A stretch of 20,556 nt of DNA. Source: Cudoniella acicularis (lineage: Eukaryota > Ascomycota > Leotiomycetes > Helotiales > Helotiaceae). The notes beneath the pieces are model-generated. The model had not been told where the DNA came from. It did no database searches and saw nothing but the letters and a program-made list of their open reading frames with translations. Position numbers and translations under genes: made by a program. The stretch spans positions 1-20,556 of the forward strand of contig JAAMPI010001055.1 of the NCBI GenBank assembly GCA_013054445.1, written 5' to 3'. Shown here in pieces: positions 9,900-18,154 of the stretch (positions are counted from its first letter, which is position 1; the number at the start of each line of letters is the position of its first letter).

Positions 9900-10088
9900 C
9901 TAACCTAACAGTCTAAGAGCGAGAAAGATAGAATCGCATGCCTCTGAATACAAAATCCAACATTCCCAAATGCGCTTGGGCGCGGAAGATCCTTTGACTG
10001 GCAGTTCATGGATCTCTACAGCCTCCGTCTTGCATTCGCCGCAGTTTTTCGTGCTGGCTTGTTTCTTGCAGATATTGCACCAAAGCAT
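9900..10088 (-). CDS. Small four-Cys zinc-ribbon-like protein
   Basis: 62 codons starting MLWCNICKKQ. Cysteines 4, 7, 16 and 19 form C-x2-C-x8-C-x2-C, the spacing of a zinc knuckle pair, followed by an IHELPVK stretch and WECW (Cys43) with a further Cys51. Ascomycetes carry many tiny unnamed proteins of this general plan; the partner or role is unknown. A good TATA box lies 155 bp upstream, which favours a real gene. The last residues (IFLALRLLG) look unlike the rest, so a small intron or a decayed 3' end is possible. No signal peptide, so probably intracellular. Confidence 0.5.
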   Translation of the reverse strand: MLWCNICKKQASTKNCGECKTEAVEIHELPVKGSSAPKRIWECWILYSEACDSIFLALRLLG

Positions 10089-10242
10089 CGTTCTTTCTGA
10101 GTGTGGGATAACAACTCTTGTAATGTGGTGTTATCGTAGATGAAGCTGGATGTCTTGATGTGTCATTGACAGTAGAGAATGTGTTCTGAAATTTGCTTGA
10201 GGATGTTTGTGTAACGGGACAGGAAAGGGAAAGCAGCCAAGG

Positions 10243-10250
10243 TATATATA
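10243..10250 (-). promoter_or_regulatory. TATA box, probable promoter of the four-Cys gene
   Basis: TATATATA on the minus strand, followed by CC, 155 bp upstream of the ATG at 10,088. Surrounding DNA is not AT-rich, so the box stands out. Confidence 0.4.
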
Positions 10251-10654
10251 CTTTTTCAAGCAGATTGTGTGGTATTAATTATCCTCGGGCTCTTGGTCAT
10301 ACTGCTTGAATCAACCATACTCGTGGATCTCTAGCAATTGCTATTCACGAAAGTCTTGGCCTTGACTGACACTCGTATGTCTTGACGACCAACAATCTAA
10401 TTATCTAACATATCTTTCGCTTCGATTCGCATCTTACACGAGATATCGCAAAGAATGATGAGAGTAATACAGAGGGTGAAAATCATCGTTATCGACTCGT
10501 GAATATAGAAAAGTTTACTATCTAGGTAACTATACTTACTTATTATTCATAGATATAGAGATATTTGAAAAGTCAACGGCCCTACTAATATTTTCCTCTT
10601 ATCTGTATTCTAAAGGCTTTAGTATCGCACAAACCGATTCTCGTTAATCTATAT
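10251..10654. other. Intergenic, no gene seen
   Basis: It passes from normal composition to AT-rich DNA at about 10,500. I see no ORF or RNA gene. Confidence 0.5.
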
Positions 10655-10688
10655 TAGGCTGCTCGATAGATACCTGTAAATAGGAGTA

Positions 10689-10712
10689 AGTAGAGTTACT
10701 CCTATCTATGGG
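10689..10712. repeat. 9-bp inverted repeat near the left end of the decayed element
   Basis: TAGGAGTAA and TTACTCCTA flank a short loop (GTAGAG). The undecayed copy has TAGGAGTAAG near its right end (about 16,907), so this may be a shuffled piece of subterminal sequence. Confidence 0.5.
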
Positions 10713-11101
10713 TACCTATCTATAGGTGTATCTATAGGTAGGTAGGTATATCCGCGGGTTATTAAGAACCTATATAAAAATAAAAATGAAGATATACTTT
10801 TAATCTTTTTTAATTATTCTTTTAATTATTCTTTTAACTATCTGATATGCACAGTAGGCCTTATATATATAGCAGGCTAAGCCCTCCCCCCTCCCTCTCT
10901 CTCTCCCTTTATATATTCTTCTCTCTTGTCGATAGATTCTAAAACCTTATACCTTATATATACTATGCAAGTCATTAATTTTAAAAGATCAGCCCTCTAT
11001 ACCCCCCTAAGAAGAAGAAGATAAAGTCAAAGCTACTAGCAATATACGAAGCCTTAACTGCTCCTAGATTCTCTCCTAGTAGTCTATAGCCGATAAGCAT
11101 A

Positions 11102-11106
<5 letters not shown>

Positions 11107-11157
<51 letters not shown>
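11107..11157. repeat. (AG)n microsatellite, about 25 units
   Basis: Uninterrupted AG dinucleotides, placed inside the TIR element exactly where the other copy has its purine-rich minisatellite. Confidence 0.95.
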
Positions 11158-11162
<5 letters not shown>

Positions 11163-11207
11163 AAGAGAGAATGAGAAGAGAGAATGAGAGAGAGAATGAG
11201 AAGAGAG

Positions 11208-11345
11208 AATGAGAAGAAGAGAATGAGAAGAAGAGAATGAGAAGAAGAGAATGAGAAGAAGAGAATGAGAAGAAGAGAATGAGAAGAAGAGAATGAGAAG
11301 AAGAGAATGAGAAGAAGAGAATGGGAAGAAGAGAGTGAGAAGAAG
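11208..11345. repeat. 14-bp minisatellite, about 10 units
   Basis: The unit is AATGAGAAGAAGAG. Successive AATG (last AGTG) starts fall at 11,208, 11,222, 11,236 and so on to 11,334, an exact 14-bp period. Units are almost identical, in contrast to the mutated flanks, so the array expanded after the flanks decayed or is being homogenised. Shorter irregular variants precede it (11,158-11,207). Confidence 0.95.
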
Positions 11346-11352
11346 AAATATA

Positions 11353-13131
11353 CACGAACGAGCTAAGTTTCCTAGACCGTGACGAGCTACGAGAGATATC
11401 AAACTCTACACAAACCTCAAAAAAACCACGAATCAGCCAGCTACTTGCTCAGTTTATTATTCCCAAAGCAGAAACCTAAGATGTGGCATTCCTGGCCGCC
11501 CCACTAGCGTATACGGACATAACACGTGAATTTATATCAATTGATATATGACTGTAAGAATCGACGTTACTTGAAATCTTAATCGCGAAGAGCATTATAT
11601 ATCCCAGGCCAGCAGAGACCCTTGTTGACCCAAAGAAAAGCTTAGAAATAGGTATTGTCGTGTAGGGGGGTTAGGGGTTTTGTTCATATATTTCTAGATA
11701 TAAGCCCCCAAAAAATTCGTGTGTTTTAGAAGGAGATAACACATAGAGAAAGTCTATTAGGGTTTAATAACGAAGGAATCGACTAGTCTAAGCTTCCTTG
11801 ATTATTGACTCCTAACCTAGATAAAGTTAAAGTACGGAATCAGATATTAGTTGATTGTTTGATTTCCCGAAGGGAGATAGAATGTTCATGAATTCGAGGT
11901 GGATTTGAGAGCTCAAGAGTTCATCAACTCTAACGTCTATCCCTACGTGCCGAAAAAACCAGTATACCGAAAAAAAGAATAGGTACTTAGATTTTAAACA
12001 TGTCAAACTTTCTATACATATCGACGTCTCCTAAACTTTTATATAAGTTATGTTCTATAGCCACCCTTAAACATTCCAAACCCCTCCCACCTGAAAATTA
12101 CCTTCACGTTATCACCCTCGCGCCTGATTTATAGAGTGTATCCGTTTATAGCAAAAGAGGGTTCCTTTAACATAGCTCCACTATCGATCTCTTATCACCC
12201 CTAATACTTTTAAAAAGGTCATATCCTAGCTTTAGGACCTCAGTACCATACTAGCAATAGTTGTGAGCCTTGTGGCTGTTATGGCGCGCAGATTTATGCA
12301 AGGTCGCCACGTGGATTGGTACCTCGGATCAAAGGCTTGTTCAGGACTATGGCTGACCAGGACGGTGGCTAACTCAAGGTCGTAGACTATCTGATGTTAG
12401 CACGTGACTGATACGCGATATGATGTCATATATTTCCATTAAGGACAATAATAAGGGGGCCGTGGACAAGATTTATCAGTGGCATATCACCACAATACTA
12501 TTGTCTAATAGAGTTTTCCGTCCTAACATTCCTAAATGCCATCTAGGGTACGGTATGCAACAAATTCTGTAGGGGCGTAGCTAAAGCCAGCTGGCCTTAT
12601 TGTTGGGGAGGAGTGCCGTAATAACTATGTGTGGTTGCCCTCGTGCGGTATATAACGCTCGCAGCTCTGCCACATCGCCGAAGGTCTGAACTTTCTAATA
12701 GCCTATGATCCGCGTCAGTATAGATCTACTAACTCTCAATATAGGGTGTGGATGAACCGCTATAGCCGGCAATAACCGACATGCTCTGCTGGTGCCATGA
12801 TTCATTAACGAGTGCAGGAAAGGATAAGAGTGTATAGACCACGTATCTTGAGGAGGGGGTGCTTGCTCACCATATCAATAGTCCTCCTAAACCTACAGAA
12901 TAAGTATAAAGCCATGTTTGCCAAAATATTCGAACCGCCATTCCTTAACCAAAGTTAGATAAGTTATAGAAGCCAATTAATATCCTTCTTGGCCAAGTCA
13001 TCTTTCCTGCTATAAGTCGTCACAGAGCCTAGCCTTCCTCTAACCTCAACACACGATAGCAGAAAAATCTTTTCAAGTAAGGCATTCTTTGTATCCTTAT
13101 TCTAAATACTTACGTACAGAAATTTAGAAAC
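11353..13131. other. 1.8-kb stretch without a recognisable gene
   Basis: Mixed composition: AT-rich to about 12,230, then closer to normal. No frame of 60 codons occurs on either strand, and no protein family, repeat end or RNA gene was recognised. It may be old decayed repeat or gene sequence. Confidence 0.5.
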
Positions 13132-13299
13132 ATGTGCGAACTTCGCCAATTTGATTACGACTGCGGTCATAGGGCGACAGGGGAGACAGTTCATTGCGCC
13201 GGTGCTATCGCGGGAATCGGTTGCACAGGGACCACTTCGCCGTATCACGGCGCGGCAAATGGTAATTGTCCAGCGTGTAGTTACCCGACGCCCCCATAG
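13132..13299 (+). CDS. Tiny Cys-rich protein with CGH and CPAC motifs
   Basis: 55 codons, ATG at 13,132 to TAG at 13,297-13,299. The protein begins MCELRQFDYDCGH and has cysteines at 2, 11, 22, 31, 46 and 49, with His13 and His21; the last pair is CPAC. The layout of MC, an aromatic-x-C-G-H near residue 11, scattered Cys and a C-terminal C-P-x-C recurs in many short, unnamed ascomycete proteins and looks like a zinc-binding fold; this is from memory of the pattern, not a database hit. No signal peptide, so probably cytosolic or nuclear. A possible 5'-leader intron (GTAAGG at 13,077, CTAAAT branch, ACAG ending 13,119) would be 43 nt, at the short limit. The minus-strand ORF across it (13,205-13,411) is a shadow. 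Its 3' flank begins the duplicated block at 13,386. Confidence 0.5.
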   Translation: MCELRQFDYDCGHRATGETVHCAGAIAGIGCTGTTSPYHGAANGNCPACSYPTPP

Positions 13300-13385
13300 G
13301 TAGAGCTCGCCCTTGAAAGCTGCATATAGAGATCCCTAATAGACTTAGGAAGCTGTGTTTCGGAAATTGGTATTCTGCTATAATT

Positions 13386-13834
13386 GAAGTGTGCTTGGGA
13401 GCGTGAGGCACTCACACATGGCTCGATGCCAAAGTCAAGCACATCATCACTTTGCAGGCCATATAGCTGGCCGGATGCCCCCGTTCTTTTTTCTATACAG
13501 TTGGCAATATACTTGATTTTACCCTAATTGAGTTCTCCCTACAAACCACTATATGTTGCTTGTGTTAATGATTGCGAAACGTGAATAGTAACATACTGGT
13601 TATGACTAAGCAATCATGTGACCTGAACCACAAAGAATTTTTGTTGAAGTGTGTGCCTGGCAGCCTGAGGCTNCTATNGCACCNAGCACGTGCTTTAGGG
13701 CACGTCTCACTTNTAGTCTAGAGATGTGGCCCGACGACCTGATCTTTGATTCTATATAGTTGATAATATACTTGATTTACCCNAATTGAGCCCTCCGGAC
13801 GATCCCTGTGTTGCTATTGCTTGTATTGATGATA
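13386..13834. repeat. Diverged direct duplication, two 189-bp copies 260 bp apart
   Basis: Copy 1 spans about 13,386-13,574 and copy 2 about 13,646-13,834. They align end to end: GAAGTGTG at the start, a GC-richer middle (GGCC.GA/TGCC), then a well-kept core of about 45 bp (CTATA.AGTTG..AATATACTTGATTT, ACCC.AATTGAG..CTCC) and GCTTGT.TT.ATGAT at the end. Most differences are transitions. Copy 2 holds all or nearly all ambiguous bases in the window. Confidence 0.75.
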
Positions 13835-13840
13835 CNACTN
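13673..13840. other. Seven ambiguous bases (N) clustered in the second duplicate
   Basis: N occurs at 13,673, 13,678, 13,684, 13,713, 13,783, 13,836 and 13,840 and nowhere else. The clustering in and just past copy 2 of the duplication suggests mixed reads from similar copies. Confidence 0.95.
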
Positions 13841-13878
13841 ATCCGACCAGCTAGAGTCGACCAAATCTAATACAAAGC

Positions 13879-13951
13879 GGGAAGAGCAGATGTCAGATGA
13901 CTAAAAGGCGAAGGTGAAGGCGAAGGTAAAAGATCGCGTGTGCTCTTCCCT
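13879..13951. repeat. 10-bp inverted repeat around a small purine repeat
   Basis: GGGAAGAGCA (from about 13,879) and TGCTCTTCCC (about 13,941-13,950) are perfect complements. Between them lies GGCGAAGGTGAA in two near-tandem units. It is not close enough to any element end to be called a terminal repeat. Confidence 0.5.
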
Positions 13952-14519
13952 CCCGGGACAATTGTTATATTATAAGGCTTTTTCGACATGCCCGTTAGAC
14001 GTGATTGTCTCTTTACCTATGCTATTATAATAATCTTTCAGAATTACAGGTTAGTAATTATCAAAGACAAAATAGCAGTGACATACTTGTAACGATAAGA
14101 ATTGAAGGGTGAGAAGCAGGCCGATATAACCTAGCAACTTGTAACTGAAAATGGCTGGTATAGCGAGACTAGTAAGGATAGTATAGAATCGATGTTGACA
14201 AGGAGTTTAGTAGCGATTTTGATAGAAGTTGAGAAAGATAGCTGTAAAGACCAAAGTAATCTCGCGCTATTAGAGTGGGTTAGTTAAAGAATAATAGCGG
14301 AGCGAGGATAATTACTTATCGAGAGAACAGGAAAGAAGAGAGGGTCGAGGTCGGGGTAAATACAGTAGGTGGCTATATGTCTGAACGATTTAATTTTTAA
14401 GCGAATCCCCTACCAAAACTCATAATTATAATTTAATCATTATTTACCTAATTTTAAAGCTGTTTATAAACTAAGAAGGCTATATGATCTATAGTTAATC
14501 AATTAATAATTATATAAAC

Positions 14520-15540
14520 TTAGTATTTTATATACTATCCGTCTATAGCCTTTATAGCGTCTACTCGTCTCTATATTCCCTTAGCTAGCTTATTTAAGAG
14601 CTCTGGCGCTAACGCCTCCTAGGCTTCCTATATATACTAAATCATAAAGTCTATTACTATTTGACCGTTCCCTATTACCTTAAGCTTAGGATATACTCTT
14701 TCGATTTTAGCCTTTAGTATCTTCTATAAGTTTTTAATAGGGTTTAAGTTGTCACGGAGTTGGTTCACGTGACCTGTTCTACACGTGACGGCGCTAGGCC
14801 TAAGCGAGGTTTCAGGCAGAGGTTAAATACGTGGCAGCTTCTCCCTTCCCCTTCTTCTCTTCTTCGTCGATTATTCTAAGTAATAGAGCACTGTTTACTT
14901 GTAACGTCTGCCTGAGTGCTCTGTGACATTAGTCAGGAGAATATAGCGGCTAATCATATCTATCCCTAGCTCTAGGGGAAAATCCCTGACCTTATATGCC
15001 TTGTGAATAGGGGTATTCTCTTATATAAAGATACTATCGTGTTCAAGAATCGTAAGAAGGTATTCGTATAGGACTTTGATATATACTCGTGCTATAACGC
15101 CTCTCCTCTTTATATTCTAGTCCCCTTCTATAACCACTAAATCACTCCTTATCCTAAAGCTAAAACAAGCCTAGAACATTTAGGATTTAGCCTTTGGTGG
15201 CTTAGCTTGAATTTCTTATAATTCTAAAGCCTGACCTATTATAGTTATTCTATAATTAGTAGATGCGTATCGTATAGAAGGAGGGGGAGATTTTACCCTA
15301 CTGCCTATATACTCACTCTATCGTACCACCCTTCCTACGCTTAATTAAGCACTTATCACTCTACCGTAAACGTCTCTACTAGTCAACCGGCTTTCTGTCG
15401 TACTTTTCTGCCTACTCTCTTTATAGTCGCGCATGCTCCTTAGTCAAAAATGGTCGCTGCTTGCACCTCTACTTTTAAATGCTAGATTTCTTAAGGTAGT
15501 GATAGATTGTTTTTTTTAGAAGTGTGCGACATATAATCCT
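14520..15540 (-). pseudogene. Tc1/mariner (DD34E) transposase relic, split by a solo LTR
   Basis: The minus frame gives IYHYLKKS, a KQRPFLTKEHARL block, RLR-stop-SDK (first catalytic Asp kept, 15,352-15,360), KPPKAKS-stop-MF-stop-ACFSF, YEYLLTILEHDSIFI-stop-EN (second Asp replaced by Glu), HKAYKVRD, LGIDMI, then YSPDLNPIKNL, where the catalytic Glu is Lys. Spacing of the last two catalytic sites is 34 residues. The C-terminus is RRVDAIKAIDG ending TAA at 14,520. The 179-bp LTR interrupts the codons between PD and LN. In-frame stops stand at Trp/Gln sites. At least two frameshifts are present: a short deletion before the YSPDLNP block and one between the first catalytic block and KPPKAKS. So this copy suffered indels as well as transitions, unlike the relic at 1,127. 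Confidence 0.85.
14745..14933. mobile_element. Solo LTR (179 bp) with 5-bp target-site duplication
   Basis: The LTR is 14,750-14,928. It starts TGTCACGGAG and ends CTCTGTGACA, so it has TG..CA ends and 10-bp imperfect inverted tips (one mismatch). It is flanked by TAAGT (14,745-14,749) and TTAGT (14,929-14,933), one mismatch. Removing the LTR and one flank copy joins the neighbouring codons into the conserved YSPDLNP motif of the host transposase, which proves the borders. Two CACGTGA(C) sites and a TTAAATAC possible TATA lie inside. No internal retrotransposon domain remains, so it is a solo LTR left by recombination. The gypsy or copia family cannot be decided. Confidence 0.88.
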
Positions 15541-15906
15541 TAAAGAGCTAAGTAGTAGTTATCTTTAGAAATAGGACAATTATATGCTATATCAATCGCT
15601 GGTCACCTGGAATAAGGAGTGGGGTTCTGCCCTAGCATTTAGGGGTGATGTAAGAAGTCTAGTGAGACGCGTTTCTAAGGATAGATCGTATAGTCGGATC
15701 TTTGAGCTTTTCAAGGCGCCTAATAGCTATAACTTTTATCCTATAATCACGGGCACCTACTACCCTTGATCTTGTATTAGGGGAAGTTTCCCCTAAAGGT
15801 ATTCGTGGTGTTCCTGGGGGCCGCATTATTATGTAGGTTGGAAGGATGGACGCGTCGCGACGCGATTATTTAGGCGAATCGTTCAGACATATGGCCACTA
15901 ACTGTA

Positions 15907-16242
15907 GATTCCATCTTGTGAAGGGTGAGGTGGTTCTCGGAAAGCGATGAGAGATCTGATTGAGAGGGATTTGTAGGGAGAGAAAGGATATTCGGCGGAT
16001 GAATTAGACGTAGAGGGGTTATTTTAAATCATAGTTGACTGGGATTTAGGATAGAATATGCTTTAGGCTTATGAATTAGTAATTATAAGGGCTTCGTGGT
16101 TTATATTTTAAAAAAATCCGAAACTATATTATTTATTTACTTAGCTTTGATCCATTACCTCTTTAATATCTCTTATATTACAGGAAATTAAACAATCAAC
16201 TATTTTATTTGTTCTCTTATCCGAATTAGTGTTTCTATAAGA
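15907..16242. other. AT-rich spacer between two transposable elements, no gene seen
   Basis: Nothing recognisable in either strand. Confidence 0.5.
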
Positions 16243-16375
16243 TAGGCTGCTCGATGGGTACCCATGGGTAGCCAAGAACCCGTATAAAAATGAAGATATA
16301 CTATTATTTAATCTTTTAATTATTCTCCTAATTATTTCTACTAATTACCTTTCTTATATTTTACTAGTATATATT

Positions 16376-16465
16376 CCTAGCACGAACCCTCCTAGCGCGT
16401 ACCTTCCTGTCATGTACCTTCCTGGCGCGTACCCTCCTAGCCCGTACCCTCCTCGTGTGCGCCCT
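16376..16465. repeat. 15-bp minisatellite, six units
   Basis: The unit is CCTAGCGCGTACCCT. Six consecutive 15-bp units start at 16,376 with two to six substitutions each. The decayed copy of the element has only a CCCTCC/CTCT-rich stretch at the corresponding place (10,886-10,912). Confidence 0.85.
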
Positions 16466-16676
16466 CGTCCTTCGCACGCACTCTTCCCTTCGAGTCCTCT
16501 CTTCGCTTGTACTAAGTGAGTCATTAATTTTAAAAAGTCAGCCTCCTAAGCCCCCCTAAGAAGAAGAAGGTAAAGTCAAAGCCACTAGCGCTACACTAAA
16601 CCTTAACCGCTTCCGGATTCTCTCCCGGTAATCCGTAGCCGACGAGCACGGACGAAGAGAGAGGGGGAGGGAGACG

Positions 16677-16840
16677 GAGAGCGTGTATAAGGAAGGAGAG
16701 CGTGTATAAGGAAGGAGAGCGTGTACAAGGAGAGCGTGTATGCACAAGACGAGCGTGCACAAGGAAGGAGAGCGTACACAGGGAAGGAGAGCATATATAG
16801 GGAAGGAGAGTGTGTGCTAGGGGAATGTATATCAGGAAGA
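16677..16840. repeat. Purine-rich minisatellite, unit about 20 bp
   Basis: Units follow GGAGAGCGTGTATAAGGAA, with variants GTACAC, GTGCAC, CATATA and some shortened copies. It sits at the same place as the AG/14-bp arrays of the 10,657 copy. Confidence 0.85.
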
Positions 16841-16966
16841 AGAGTATATATAATTTATATAAATTTATGTAATATTTATGTATACGGGTACCCGCGGGTA
16901 CCCATATAGGAGTAAGAGAAACTATACCCACCCGCGGGCACTACCCACTACCCATCACGCAGCCTA

Positions 16967-17285
16967 GATATGAGTAAGAGTCAGAGGCATGATAGACATC
17001 GCAGCAAGTCTGCAGCCGTCCTCGCCTTGCGCAAGGACTCCCTGACATTATATTTTCTGTACCTTTGCACTTAAAAACTTACAATTTCAAGTATTCTTGC
17101 GTCGGACGCATTGCGGTTTCTCAAGGCGATCATAAATACACTTTGGAAACTATACTAACTATATAACCCAACCACCCATTATTCACCAGCAAATGATGAG
17201 GAGACAACTACTTATTTCATATACAGGCATACGAAGTTGCCAACACTTTACATCACCCCAAAACTCGCGATCGCGAAGTCACCCC
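16967..17285. other. Intergenic, no gene seen
   Basis: It forms the 3' flank of the CFEM-like gene. Normal composition, no ORF or repeat recognised. Confidence 0.5.
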
Positions 17286-18154
17286 TTACAAAAATAAACC
17301 GACGACTCCGAGGAGGGCACCCAATAACCCACCCAACACCGGAATGGCATGACCCGTTCCTCTCTCCCCAGTTGCCTTGCTAGTTGAGCTCGCTGCAACT
17401 CCGGCAGATGTGGGTATCACAGCCCCATTCGTGCCCGTACCGGTAGATGCTACCCCTTTGCTTGAACCCGTCCCCGTAGAAGCCGTTTGGCCCGTGCTTG
17501 AATTTGTCGCTGCAGTTATCACTGCAGTCGTCGACAATGGCGAGGAAGGAACGGAGCTAGAAATTATGCCGGAAGGAATCGCAACAGTACCAATTCCGTG
17601 GCAGAGAGCTGCTGAGTCGGAGGAAAGCAGCATGAGTTCGTCTTCCGTAAGCTGTGCTGGGCAGAAGGTTGAGTAACAGCTGTTGAAAGGGGGAGTCAGA
17701 ATAGGCAGTGATCAATATAATCATGGGATATACACACTTTATGACTGTTTGAACATTGGTACAGCCACAAGAGGAAACGCTTGCGGGGATGGTCCCTGGG
17801 CCTAAAGGTCAACATCTCGGAGTCAGTATACGTTGTTTAAAAGTTTTCAGGAAAATATGCATGTCTCCAGACTCTTGAATCAAGCGTGAAAATGGAACTT
17901 TGCGCCGAGAAGTTGAGACTTACAGACAGTCTGTGGAGGAATGCAGGAGAGTAAACCACTATTAGAAATGATAATTAGCATAAGATCTGAGGACGGGATG
18001 AAACTTGATTGAAGTGAAGTCTGATATACTTCTCGTCGGCACAGATACCAGTGGGTGCGCTGAGTTCGGTAGTTGCGGCAGCAGCGGGATCGACCACGCT
18101 TTGTGCGAGCGCATGATTGAGGAATCCTAGGAAGAATGCCTGAAGAACAACCAT
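17286..18154 (-). CDS. CFEM-like GPI-anchored surface protein, four exons
   Basis: Inferred exons on the minus strand: 18,154-18,030, 17,958-17,924, 17,801-17,738 and 17,679-17,286, giving 618 nt and 205 residues in one frame. Introns of 71, 122 and 58 nt all have GT..AG ends, with branch sites such as CTAAT or CTGAC. The first 18 residues (MVVLQAFFLGFLNHALAQ) are a secretion signal. Residues 38-101 hold eight cysteines spaced C-x8-C-x6-C-x10-C-x-C-x8-C-x4-C-x19-C. The C-x-C centre and last three spacings resemble the CFEM domain, but the Asp expected just before C-x-C is absent and the N-terminal spacing is looser. A long Ser/Thr/Gly-rich stalk follows, then a hydrophobic C-terminus (PVLGGLLGALLGVVGLFL) typical of a GPI signal. 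Likely location is plasma membrane or wall. CFEM proteins can bind haem or act at host contact; function here is not shown. ATG context is CAAAAATGG. Confidence 0.85.

Larger units (their letters stand above)
10657..11352 (+). mobile_element. Non-autonomous TIR element, decayed copy lacking its right end
   Basis: It starts GGCTGCTCGAT preceded by TA (10,655-10,656), the same left end as the element at 16,245. Homology then continues through ATAAAAATGAAGATATAC and a block of about 140 bp (10,970-11,110) that aligns with 16,517-16,655. Compared with that copy this one has C-to-T and G-to-A changes, five of them as CG-to-TA pairs, plus about 70 bp of extra GGTA-rich repeats near the left end (10,675-10,760). 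After the internal minisatellite the similarity ends near 11,352, and no right inverted repeat (GCAGCC) follows, so the right end is deleted or unrecognisable. No transposase is encoded. Minus-strand ORFs here are Ser/Leu translations of the GA repeat. Confidence 0.75.
14363..15904 (-). mobile_element. Tc1/mariner element with intact terminal inverted repeats
   Basis: Left end CAGTAGGTGGCTATATGTCT (14,363 on) matches the reverse complement of the right end (to 15,904), which begins CAGTTAGTGGCCATATGTCT. The match runs about 28 bp with about four differences, mostly transitions, and continues as GAACGATT. Both ends are flanked by TA (14,361-14,362 and 15,905-15,906), the target duplication of Tc1/mariner. 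The element is 1,542 bp, or about 1,358 bp without the nested LTR and its duplicated site, normal for the superfamily. The transposase relic inside reads on the minus strand. The plus-strand ORF at 15,584-15,769 is a shadow within the element. Confidence 0.88.
16245..16964 (+). mobile_element. Complete non-autonomous TIR element (720 bp), TA-flanked
   Basis: The left end GGCTGCTCGATGGGTA and the reverse complement of the right end, GGCTGCGTGATGGGTA, match in 14 of 16 positions. TA flanks both ends (16,243-16,244 and 16,965-16,966), so Tc1/mariner-type mobilisation is likely. There is no transposase frame. Contents from left to right: GGGTACCC palindromes, a 15-bp minisatellite (16,376-16,465), a unique core shared with the 10,657 copy (16,510-16,660), a purine-rich minisatellite of about 20 bp (16,665-16,840), and more GGGTACCC/CCGCGG palindromes at the right. 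Minus-strand ORFs (16,556-16,931) are translations of the minisatellite. This copy keeps CpG sites where the other has TA. Confidence 0.8.

Noticed and set aside
10981..11402. Two minus-strand ORFs of 124 and 108 codons rich in Ser, Leu and Phe
   Set aside because: They are translations of the AG microsatellite and the 14-bp minisatellite; 14 is not a multiple of 3, so all frames give the same repetitive peptides.
13205..13411. Minus-strand 68-codon ORF
   Set aside because: Antisense to the Cys-rich frame; no motif.
15584..15769. Plus-strand 61-codon ORF
   Set aside because: It lies within the bordered Tc1 element, antisense to the transposase and its leader.
16556..16931. Minus-strand ORFs of 63-111 codons and a plus-strand ORF
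   Set aside because: They lie on the purine-rich minisatellite of the TIR element, and the homologous copy at 10.7 kb does not preserve them.
17377..17676. Plus-strand 99-codon ORF opposite the CFEM-like gene
   Set aside because: Val/Pro-rich mirror of the Ser/Thr/Gly-rich stalk; the minus strand has a coherent spliced gene.
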